40,943 nt of DNA from Sulfurimonas sp. (lineage in GTDB: Bacteria > Campylobacterota > Campylobacteria > Campylobacterales > Sulfurimonadaceae). Position 1 is the first letter of the stretch; each line of letters opens with the position of its first letter. The position numbers and the translations under genes are program-made. Below, in pieces: positions 34,303 to 40,943 of the stretch. The stretch covers positions 1 through 40,943 of the forward strand of contig JAQTZE010000017.1 in the NCBI GenBank assembly GCA_028687935.1, given 5' to 3'. The notes beneath the pieces were generated by a model. The model made no database searches. It saw only the letters and a list, made by a program, of their open reading frames with translations, and was not told the origin of the DNA.

Positions 34303-35550
34303 ATGACAATTGAAAATAAAAAACTTTTGCTCAAAACTTTTGTATTGATGGTTGGTGTTTATATTGCTGTGCTTTTGAGTGCGTATTCCATGTTCAAGAG
34401 CTATGCTCTGGAAGAAAATGAGGCAAAGTTGCAAGATCTCATCATGCATAATAAAGCTCTGCATACTTATGTAGAAGAGCAACTGAAACCTGTAATATAT
34501 GCTTTAAAAGATGCGGGTAATATAGATAAAGATTTTTTTGATCCAAAGCTCCTCTCGTTTACCTATATGTCAAGAAATATTATGCAAGAGTATAACAAAC
34601 AAAGAGCTGCCAACAAGATAGAAGAGATACGATATAAGTTTGCCTCAAACAACCCTAGAAATCCTTTGAATCAGGCAAATGAGCATGAACTGCAAATCTT
34701 AAAAGAGTTCAATGCAAAAGAAACAGACAGACATCACGAGCATATGATTATCGATACGAATGAATATATCTTTTACGCTATGCCCGTCGCGACAAACGTA
34801 GAATCTTGTATGCAATGTCACAGTAAGCCAGAAAAGGCACCCAAATCATTAGTGACAGACTATGGTGATAAAGCCGGTTTTTATGAAAAAGTTGGGGATA
34901 TACGTGCCTTTGTCTCTGTGACTATGCCTCTTGAAGTCGAGTTGCGTAAAATGCAAAGGATGTTCACACTCTTTGCCTCTATAGTACTTATATTGCTCCT
35001 CATCGTATTTGCTGTCATCTTTTACTTTATCAGACAGATTGACAATAAAGATGCAAAACTTTTTGAACAGGCGAATAAAGATGCACTGACGAAGATTTAT
35101 AACCGTCATGTCTTTAACGAGGACATAGAAAATATGAACAATCAGAGAAAGAGTATTGGACAGTATCTCATAATGATTGATATAGACCATTTTAAAACCG
35201 TAAACGATACTTATGGTCACTCAGCAGGGGACAAAGTCCTCATGGAGCTTAGTGATATTATCTCTAAAAGCATACGAGAGCATGATAGGTTTTATAGAAT
35301 TGGAGGAGAAGAATTTGCTATTTTATCCCTCCAAAGTACTGTAGAAGATGCCATAGAGTTTGCAGAGCGACTGCGTAAAGAGGTCAAAGCAAGTCACTTT
35401 GAGAAAATTGGCGCACTTACTATTAGTATTGGAATCGCTCAGCTTCGCACAAATGACACTGGAAGCAAGCTTTTTGACAGAGCTGATATGGCACTTTACA
35501 ATGCAAAAGAAGCAGGCAGAGATAGAGTGAATGTATTACTAGATGCCTAG
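34303..35550 (+). CDS. Diguanylate cyclase with periplasmic c-type heme sensor (DUF3365/Tll0287-like)
   Basis: 415 residues with GGAGG before the ATG. A membrane helix at about 10-30 is followed by a periplasmic domain (about 31-210) of the DUF3365/Tll0287-like type with one heme c motif (CMQCH, Cys169, Cys172, His173), a second helix at about 220-242 and a GGDEF domain with GGEEF at 334-338 and an inhibitory RxxD at 325-328. It should make c-di-GMP in response to a redox or gas signal at the heme. Monocistronic; a small hairpin (AGCAC-TCTT-GTGCT, 35552-35565) follows the stop. Confidence 0.92.
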   Translation: MTIENKKLLLKTFVLMVGVYIAVLLSAYSMFKSYALEENEAKLQDLIMHNKALHTYVEEQLKPVIYALKDAGNIDKDFFDPKLLSFTYMSRNIMQEYNKQRAANKIEEIRYKFASNNPRNPLNQANEHELQILKEFNAKETDRHHEHMIIDTNEYIFYAMPVATNVESCMQCHSKPEKAPKSLVTDYGDKAGFYEKVGDIRAFVSVTMPLEVELRKMQRMFTLFASIVLILLLIVFAVIFYFIRQIDNKDAKLFEQANKDALTKIYNRHVFNEDIENMNNQRKSIGQYLIMIDIDHFKTVNDTYGHSAGDKVLMELSDIISKSIREHDRFYRIGGEEFAILSLQSTVEDAIEFAERLRKEVKASHFEKIGALTISIGIAQLRTNDTGSKLFDRADMALYNAKEAGRDRVNVLLDA

Positions 35551-35596
35551 TAGCACTCTTGTGCTCTGCGTTTGGCTATCAGAGGTGGAAAGTTTT

Positions 35597-35836
35597 TTAA
35601 TAAACGCCGTGTCTATTAACTCGCAGGTAACCTAAATTTTTTTTATCCACTGCGAGATTGAGGATATGTAAGAGTGCGCCTTTGTGTGTCTCTGCGTACT
35701 CTTTGATAATATTTGTCGGGGCTTTATGGTGCAGGGCACCATACTCTCTTTGGATAAGAAAGTCTCCAAAGAGCGTCGGGTAGATGTCTATTCTGTAGTA
35801 GTTGATTCTATCTTTTGTATTTTTTAAAAGTATCAT
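35597..35836 (-). CDS. Small WGR-like domain protein
   Basis: 79 residues from ATG 35836, which follows a GGGAAG stretch; an ATG five codons upstream is the alternative. YYRIDIYPTLFGDFLIQREYGALHHKAPTNIIKEY and the closing NLAVDKKNLGYLRV fit the compact WGR fold, although the WGR triplet is not conserved (the usual site is REYG). WGR domains bind nucleic acid in PARP and other proteins. Single small gene; function unknown. Confidence 0.6.
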   Translation of the reverse strand: MILLKNTKDRINYYRIDIYPTLFGDFLIQREYGALHHKAPTNIIKEYAETHKGALLHILNLAVDKKNLGYLRVNRHGVY

Positions 35837-35896
35837 GCTCTTCCCGCCCATATGTGATGCAAGGAAACAGCAAAAAATATTCCATAATCTTCTTTT

Positions 35897-36406
35897 TTAG
35901 AATAGACTAAATCTAAAGTGTAAAAAGCTCATGACATCTTCCATATCTCTTATAACTTTTTCCATAACAAGCGATTCACGAGAACCTGAGAACATACGTG
36001 CCATAAGATAGCCGTTTGCAAGTCCTATAGAGACTCTTCCATCTTCTTTTTCATAGACAGAGATACTCAAAGGCATCTTCACAGACATATATTTACTACT
36101 GTCTTCACCTAACATCTCAGCAGAATATTTTGCATTACAAAACTTGATGATCTTTAGCTTTCCAACATCTGCACCGCCATTTTCAAGAATCTCTTGTTGC
36201 TGATCTATGATGCCTGTCACATGCCAACCCTCTTGTTTATTGATACGTGCACTAATAAGCTCCACCGTTTTATCAAAGTCATATGTAGAAGTCACTTCTT
36301 TAAAGAACATACTTGGAGCTGCGACCTTAAACGCAATGCCAGTTACAAAAAGACTCAACACCATTCCAACTATTATTCCAATGAAAATTCCAATTTTATT
36401 GCTCAT
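35897..36406 (-). CDS. Membrane-anchored DUF302 protein
   Basis: 169 residues. An N-terminal membrane helix (about 4-27) is followed by a DUF302 domain: STYDFDKTVELISARINKQEGWHVTGIID near residue 40-68, FCNAKYSAEMLGED and the closing PLSISVYEKEDGRVSIGLANG. DUF302 proteins are small alpha/beta domains of unclear role, often at the envelope. It begins 3 nt after the TehA-like gene and so belongs to its operon. Confidence 0.82.
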   Translation of the reverse strand: MSNKIGIFIGIIVGMVLSLFVTGIAFKVAAPSMFFKEVTSTYDFDKTVELISARINKQEGWHVTGIIDQQQEILENGGADVGKLKIIKFCNAKYSAEMLGEDSSKYMSVKMPLSISVYEKEDGRVSIGLANGYLMARMFSGSRESLVMEKVIRDMEDVMSFLHFRFSLF

Positions 36407-36409
36407 CTT

Positions 36410-37372
36410 CTACTCCTCTGATATACAAATTTTTGTGTTTTTGCTCGCTTCGAGCGTTTTATACGTTACAAACGCAACGACGACTGAGGTCAAGGCGATA
36501 AGCGCTATTGAACCTAAATACGTCAGCGCATTATCTAAGACCATATGTAAAAAAAGTGTTGCAATTGTTATTGCTGCAAGTGGGAAAGTATACGCCCACC
36601 AAGAGATGAAAAACTCTTTTGTATCATACATTTTCATCATAAAAAGCAAAAGCAAAAGTGTGAACAGCGCTATAAAGTAAAGCGAAAGGCTAAACATATC
36701 CAAACTGCCGTTTGTGATACGAAAGTAGCTTATGAAGCCTACTGCCGGAGGCGCTATAAAGATAAAAAATGTAGGTACAAGTTTTTTTGCCAATGGATGG
36801 TGAAATATGATACGATAAAGCATCACTGTAAAAAGAACAATCCAAAAGAACATCCCTATTGCAAAAAAGAAGATAGAGACGTAGATAGGTGCCGCTTCAA
36901 TACCAATGACTGGGACAAGTACATTGCCCACTATCGGGATAAACCATGCAGGGTTACTATGTACGACTTGCAGCTCGTTACGTATCCAATAGCGCATAAT
37001 TATGAGCGTAATAAGAAGTTGCAAAGGTGCGCCGATATACCAAAAAAGTATCGAAACTGTTGGAGCGAAGTCATAATACGCGATAGAGACTAATAAAAAA
37101 CTGATAGATATAGCGGCCATAAATGAGCTCTTTATAGGATGAGAAAACTCTTTTTTCACTGCGTTTGGATAGTAAAGCCATTTGATCATATAGGTAATAA
37201 ATATACCTAAAAACAAAACAGTATCAATACCTAAGAGTGTTAGATATATTCCATAAGGCATATTGAGTATGTGGTAGGCTTTTGCAAAAACTATCGAAAG
37301 ACCTGAAAGTCCCATGATAATGGCAAAAAGTTGGATGGGAAAGTGTTCAAGTGATCTTGATTGAAGTTCCAT
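36410..37372 (-). CDS. SLAC1/TehA-family membrane transporter
   Basis: 320 residues with about ten membrane helices. Blocks such as QLFAIIMGLSGLSIVFAKAY and AYTFPLAAITIATLF match the TehA/Mae1/SLAC1 family of anion or dicarboxylate channels. The role could be export of organic acids, sulfite or tellurite-type anions; none can be read. It forms an operon with the DUF302 gene. TATAAT motifs are present between 37380 and 37435 on the minus strand. Confidence 0.85.
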   Translation of the reverse strand: MELQSRSLEHFPIQLFAIIMGLSGLSIVFAKAYHILNMPYGIYLTLLGIDTVLFLGIFITYMIKWLYYPNAVKKEFSHPIKSSFMAAISISFLLVSIAYYDFAPTVSILFWYIGAPLQLLITLIIMRYWIRNELQVVHSNPAWFIPIVGNVLVPVIGIEAAPIYVSIFFFAIGMFFWIVLFTVMLYRIIFHHPLAKKLVPTFFIFIAPPAVGFISYFRITNGSLDMFSLSLYFIALFTLLLLLFMMKMYDTKEFFISWWAYTFPLAAITIATLFLHMVLDNALTYLGSIALIALTSVVVAFVTYKTLEASKNTKICISEE

Positions 37373-37443
37373 AATGCATCTCCTCTAAACTTTTATATAA
37401 TCATTATAAATTATATGATTGAGAAGTGTACATTATACAAGCT

Positions 37444-37480
37444 GACGAATTAATTAAACCATACTATTTATTAATTCGTC
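37444..37480 (-). terminator. Perfect 11-bp hairpin downstream of the Cys-rich gene
   Basis: GACGAATTAAT (37444-37454) pairs perfectly with ATTAATTCGTC (37470-37480) around a 15-nt loop. It lies 14 nt after the stop of the Cys-rich gene and ahead of the TehA-like promoter. There is no T-run, so it may end or protect that transcript, or be an operator. Confidence 0.45.
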
Positions 37481-37494
37481 AAGTTTAGATGTAG

Positions 37495-37737
37495 TTAGTG
37501 AGAACCACATCCTCCGCCACAACAGCCATTACTTGTAGAATCACTCATTGCAATAACAAAAGTATCACCTACTTCTTGTACTTTAAATTGGTGTTTTCCA
37601 CAGAACTCATCATTCATATGATCACGCATCTCTAGCGTTTTTGTAAGTGCTTCATCTTTTGAAGGCATTGCGATATTGTTTTGAAGATCACTTCTTTTGA
37701 AACAACCACACTCTTTTTCTACTACTATTTTAAACAT
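37495..37737 (-). CDS. Small Cys-rich protein with CCGGGCGSH tail
   Basis: 80 residues with no signal peptide. Cys are in ECGCF near the N-terminus (residues 10 and 12), EFCGKH (about 46) and the C-terminal NGCCGGGCGSH (about 70-80). The middle is a small alpha/beta domain (EALTKTLEMRDHMNDEF, FKVQEVGDTFVIAMSD). The CCxxxC-H tail suggests metal binding, for example Cu, Zn or Fe-S handling. No partner gene is evident. Function unknown. Confidence 0.65.
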   Translation of the reverse strand: MFKIVVEKECGCFKRSDLQNNIAMPSKDEALTKTLEMRDHMNDEFCGKHQFKVQEVGDTFVIAMSDSTSNGCCGGGCGSH

Positions 37738-37899
37738 ATTATTTCCTTGTATTTTAGTATTTTTCGAATAGTACCTGATTGCGCTTGTTGTATACTTAGC
37801 ACTTATGCAAGCGTGATTTTATTAAGATAAGATGAAAAAATCGAAGATTAAATGAGCCAATGCTTGATTAATAGTTTAAGCTCAATACAAATAAACAGC

Positions 37900-37905
37900 T
37901 ATAAT
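37900..37905 (+). promoter_or_regulatory. -10 box of the cvfB unit
   Basis: TATAAT followed by an approximately 60-nt leader to ATG 37970 with AAGGAAC as ribosome binding site. The rest of the 37738-37969 gap holds nothing else I can recognise. Confidence 0.5.
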
Positions 37906-37969
37906 GTCACACTTAGATTGTGTACCAAAGCACGATAACTAAAATACGGAATTACCAAGGAACAAAAAA

Positions 37970-38818
37970 ATGAAACAAAGTGAATATTTAGAGCTTGGAT
38001 ATATCAATACACTTAGGGTTGATAGACATACGCCACATGGTGTATTTCTTATGGCTTACGATGGAAAAGATGTCCTTTTACCCCAATCGTATGTAACAGA
38101 TGCGATGGTGGAAGACTCTCTTGTTGATGTCTTTTTATATACTGATTCAGAAGATAGACTTATAGCCACAACACTTACACCGACGGCGATGCTTGATGAA
38201 TATGCAGTGTTTGAAGTAGTAGACACCGCTGCGTTTGGAGCGTTTATGAAATGGGGACTTGCGAAAGATCTATTTGTGCCAAATATGTTTCAAAAAACAC
38301 CTTTTAAAGTAGGAGAGAAAAGATTTCTCAAAGTTATCTACGATGATCGTACCCACCGCCTTGTCGGGACAGAGAAACTAGGTGAGTTTTTTCAGAGACG
38401 CGTGAGAGATTTGAAGATAAATGATGAAGTGAAAATTCTGATCATCTCAGAAACGCCACTCGGATTTAAATCTATCGTCAATGGAAAATATGAGGGGCTT
38501 ATCTACCATAGCGAAATCTTTGAGAGTATAAATCTTTGTGATGAAAAATCAGCCTATGTCAAGACTATACGTAAAGACGGCAATATCGACCTCGTGCTTC
38601 GCAAACCAGGAAGTAAAAAAAGCGGCGGCTCAGCTGAGAAAGTCTTTGACCTTTTGCAAGAGAACAAAGGCATCATGCCTTACAACTATAAAAGTGATGC
38701 AGAGCTTATCAAAGATATCTTTGGTCTGAGTAAAAAAGATTTTAAACGTGCCCTTACTACGCTTGTAGATGATGGCAAAATAGATGTCAAAGATAGTGGC
38801 ATCTACTTAAAAGACTAA
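37970..38818 (+). CDS. cvfB: CvfB/YitL-family S1 RNA-binding protein
   Basis: 282 residues: tandem S1-like OB folds (YLELGYINTLRVDRHTPHGVFLMA; LFVPNMFQ; GFKSIVNGKYEGLIYHSEIF at about 165-185) followed by a winged-helix C-terminus (KVFDLLQENKGIMPYNYKSDAELI ... FGLSKKDFKRALTTLVDDGKI). This is the domain order of the virulence regulator CvfB. Conserved in many bacteria; precise RNA target unknown. The stop is 2 nt before the next ATG. Confidence 0.88.
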   Translation: MKQSEYLELGYINTLRVDRHTPHGVFLMAYDGKDVLLPQSYVTDAMVEDSLVDVFLYTDSEDRLIATTLTPTAMLDEYAVFEVVDTAAFGAFMKWGLAKDLFVPNMFQKTPFKVGEKRFLKVIYDDRTHRLVGTEKLGEFFQRRVRDLKINDEVKILIISETPLGFKSIVNGKYEGLIYHSEIFESINLCDEKSAYVKTIRKDGNIDLVLRKPGSKKSGGSAEKVFDLLQENKGIMPYNYKSDAELIKDIFGLSKKDFKRALTTLVDDGKIDVKDSGIYLKD

Positions 38819-38820
38819 GC

Positions 38821-39027
38821 ATGGCTGTAAAAAAACCTATCATAGATTTTACAGAACAAAATATCTCTTACAAAGAAAAGAGCTGCGTTTATACGGTCCT
38901 ACGTTTACATCCTGAGTATATGACGGTCGATGTCAATGTACTTGAAAACGGAGTGAAAAAAGGGATGCAAAAACTCCCTTTTGCACATCTTCCAAAAGAG
39001 ATAAAGAAACTTGTAAAACCAAATTAA
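38821..39027 (+). CDS. Conserved small hypothetical protein
   Basis: 68 residues with no membrane segment or signal. A strand-rich middle ([23 protein letters not shown]) and a basic end ([12 protein letters not shown]) are visible. It starts 2 nt after the cvfB stop and ends 35 nt before trpB. Function not recognised; tight spacing suggests it is translated with cvfB. Confidence 0.7.
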   Translation: MAVKKPIIDFTEQNISYKEKSCVYTVLRLHPEYMTVDVNVLENGVKKGMQKLPFAHLPKEIKKLVKPN

Positions 39028-39062
39028 CTATAATATTTCAAACAAATAAAAAGGGAGTTATA

Positions 39063-40280
39063 GTGCCAAAATCTTATCTCGAAACACATCCGGATGCACA
39101 AGGTTTTTTTGGAAAATATGGAGGTGCTTTTATACCGCCTGTTTTGGAAAAACCTTTTGCCGACATCACACAAGCCTATCTTGAACTTAAAAATTCACCC
39201 CAGTTTATCAATGATCTCAAATACGTCCGTAAACATTATCAGGGACGTCCGACTCCTATCTCCTATGCAAGAAATCTCACAGAGCACTGTGGTGGAGCAA
39301 AAATCTATCTCAAACGCGAAGATCTCAACCATACGGGTGCGCACAAACTCAATCACTGTATGGCAGAAGTCATCCTTGCAAAACATCTTGGCAAGAAAAA
39401 AGTCATCGCTGAGACGGGTGCGGGACAACACGGCGTTGCCCTTGCAACTGCGGCTGCATATTTTGGTCTAGAGTGTGAGATACATATGGGCGAAGTCGAT
39501 ATCGCAAAAGAGCATCCGAATGTTGTTCGTATGAAGATCTTAGGCGCTAAAGTTATCCCAGCAACACATGGTCTAAAAACACTCAAAGAGGCTGTTGACG
39601 CTGCGTTTGAGAGTTATGTGCCTCAGGCTGATGAAGCCATCTATTGTATCGGTTCTGTTGTAGGTCCCCATCCTTTCCCGATGATGGTGCGAGATTTTCA
39701 ATCTGTTATAGGCATTGAAGCAAAAGAGCAGTTTTTTGAACATGAAGCAAATCTTCCTGACAATATTATCGCTTGTGTCGGCGGCGGATCAAACGCAATG
39801 GGTATCTTCTCTGCGTTTATCGATGATGCAGAGGTCAATCTTTATGGTGTCGAGCCTATGGGAAGAGGTGAAAAACTTGGCGATCATGCCGCAACGCTGA
39901 CGTATGGAAGCGAAGGTGTGATGCATGGATTTAACTCCATCATGCTCAAAGATGCCAACGGCGAACCTGCTCCAGTTTACTCTATCGGTTCGGGGATAGA
40001 TTATCCTTCCATAGGTCCTGAACATGCTTTTCTAAAAGATATGGGAAGAACAAAAGTTGGTTTATGTAACGATACAGAGGCGGTTGATGCGTTTTATAAG
40101 CTCTCGCAACTCGAAGGAATCATTCCAGCACTTGAATCTGCACATGCAGTTGCGTTTGCCATGAAACTCGCAAAAACACTGCCAAAAGATAAAACAATCT
40201 TAGTTAATCTTAGTGGACGTGGTGATAAAGATATCGATTTTGTTATAGAAAACTATCCTATTCCAAACGCAAAGTTTTAA
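39063..40280 (+). CDS. trpB: Tryptophan synthase beta chain (not next to trpA)
   Basis: 405 residues from a GTG start with AAGGGAG upstream. PLP-dependent enzyme joining indole and serine. Visible: [16 protein letters not shown] with the PLP Lys, the catalytic Glu in [11 protein letters not shown], the phosphate loop [10 protein letters not shown], and the closing [16 protein letters not shown] differs from the common HKINNA after the Lys. No trpA or other trp gene adjoins it; the flanks are cvfB and an MlaE-like gene. Confidence 0.95.
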   Translation: MPKSYLETHPDAQGFFGKYGGAFIPPVLEKPFADITQAYLELKNSPQFINDLKYVRKHYQGRPTPISYARNLTEHCGGAKIYLKREDLNHTGAHKLNHCMAEVILAKHLGKKKVIAETGAGQHGVALATAAAYFGLECEIHMGEVDIAKEHPNVVRMKILGAKVIPATHGLKTLKEAVDAAFESYVPQADEAIYCIGSVVGPHPFPMMVRDFQSVIGIEAKEQFFEHEANLPDNIIACVGGGSNAMGIFSAFIDDAEVNLYGVEPMGRGEKLGDHAATLTYGSEGVMHGFNSIMLKDANGEPAPVYSIGSGIDYPSIGPEHAFLKDMGRTKVGLCNDTEAVDAFYKLSQLEGIIPALESAHAVAFAMKLAKTLPKDKTILVNLSGRGDKDIDFVIENYPIPNAKF

Positions 40281-40286
40281 AATTTT

Positions 40287-40841
40287 ATGCAGGTAATAGA
40301 AAATCTTGGAGGAAAGACAATCTTGTTTTTTCTCTCCCTCTTTGAGGGAGTGAAGCTCACGCTAATCTCGATTTTTTATCTGCTATTACCGACAAGCTAC
40401 ACAGCACAAATGCGCAAAACTCTGACTAAACAGATATATTACACATCAATCCAGCCACTGACTCTGTTTTTGTTTTTGGCGCTTGCGTTTGGAGTCTCTC
40501 TCCTTGGTGCACTCATCTCCCTTGCGGTCGAATTTCATCTACAAGATAAGATCGGCCTGCTGAGTATCAAATTTTCTGTCAATGAATTTGCTCCATTCTT
40601 CACTGCTTTGTTTATAGCTTTGCATTCGAGTCCTATCATAAATGCAAGGCTTTTGCAAAGCAGAAGTGAAGATAGTCCAAGCACACAAATGTCTCTTGAC
40701 ACACTTATGATCTTTTTGCTTCCAAGAGTTCTTGGCGGCATACTCAGCGCACTCTCTCTTGGCGTGCTCGTAATGGTTCTTGTTCTTAGTAGCAGCTATA
40801 TTTTTGTACTTTTTTATCTTAAGGGCACCTCTAAAAATTAG
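40287..40841 (+). CDS. Shortened MlaE-like ABC permease
   Basis: 184 residues. The start IENLGGKTILFFLSLFEGVKL, the central GVSLLGALISLA and NEFAPFFTALFIALHSSPIINARLLQ, and the FLLPRVLGGILSA segment match the MlaE permease fold of lipid transporters. The family is usually about 250-260 residues; here the last helices and the conserved E-x-x-A-x-x-L-G-t-M region are altered or missing. It begins 6 nt after trpB. Either a divergent subunit or a gene in decay; an ATPase partner would lie beyond the window. Confidence 0.7.
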   Translation: MQVIENLGGKTILFFLSLFEGVKLTLISIFYLLLPTSYTAQMRKTLTKQIYYTSIQPLTLFLFLALAFGVSLLGALISLAVEFHLQDKIGLLSIKFSVNEFAPFFTALFIALHSSPIINARLLQSRSEDSPSTQMSLDTLMIFLLPRVLGGILSALSLGVLVMVLVLSSSYIFVLFYLKGTSKN

Positions 40842-40943
40842 TCAATTTTTATAAAATTTATTAATATTCTTAAAATCACTGATGATGTATACTTTGTAAT
40901 AAAGCGATAGAAACCTTTATATAAGGGCTTTTGTAGGATTTTT
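40842..40943 (+). other. AT-rich region after the MlaE-like gene
   Basis: About 100 nt of AT-rich sequence with a TATACT (40888-40893) and a run GTAGGATTTTT at the end that could be the ribosome binding site of a gene beyond the window. Nothing else recognised. Confidence 0.35.

Overview
The window reads as a chromosomal segment of a campylobacterotal (epsilonproteobacterial) bacterium, most likely Sulfurimonas-like. This is inferred from the AT-rich composition, the ArsS-type sensor kinase, and synteny I remember from Campylobacter/Helicobacter (murE-TPR-NifU; panD; PDZ protein-ispA-tkt). No phage, insertion sequence, integron or CRISPR array is visible. No gene-free stretch exceeds 300 bases; the longest gaps are 37738-37969 and 30368-30593.

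Layout. 1-1858 (minus): tRNA-Thr(TGT), tRNA-Tyr, tRNA-Gly, tRNA-Thr(GGT) and tuf, the same order as E. coli thrU-tyrU-glyT-thrT-tufB, behind a perfect-consensus sigma70 promoter. 1868-2647: a metallo-beta-lactamase-fold hydrolase resembling class II cyclic-nucleotide phosphodiesterases. 2803-8245 (minus): seven co-directional genes for a Ser/Pro-rich protein, an OmpR-type regulator, an ArsS-type kinase, a 2x[4Fe-4S] ferredoxin, a di-heme ferric-reductase-like membrane protein, a Tat-exported flavoprotein and a small secreted four-Cys protein. This looks like a regulated trans-membrane electron-transfer module. A three-half-site box occurs upstream of both transcriptional blocks.

8395-12225: yaaA, a SpoU methyltransferase, YceI, a HicA-like orphan, a thioredoxin and an AEC permease. 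12246-16642: a GGDEF-EAL enzyme translationally coupled to a rare fusion of a TRAP DctP domain and an ABC-type periplasmic binding domain. 16734-27368: selO with a small ribbon-helix-helix-like partner, tkt, ispA, a PDZ protein, panD, a [2Fe-2S] protein, an outer-membrane-like protein, murE, a TPR-like protein, a NifU-domain protein and an aldo/keto reductase. 27459-30515: rpmJ-rpsM-rpsK-rpsD-rpoA-rplQ behind its own promoter and a structured leader. 30594-33695: a MacAB-like exporter. 33772-37737: small proteins, a c-heme-sensing diguanylate cyclase, a DUF302/TehA-like pair and a Cys-rich protein. 37970-40841: cvfB, a small conserved protein, trpB and a shortened MlaE-like permease.

The most striking genome-scale signal is a short DNA word, AAACGCA/TGCGTTT. 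I counted 74 copies, about 14-fold above a base-composition expectation. It occurs in both orientations and all three reading frames, but is nearly absent from tuf and the ribosomal protein genes. It behaves like an uptake-signal, HIP1-like or Chi-like word, and I know of no description of it.
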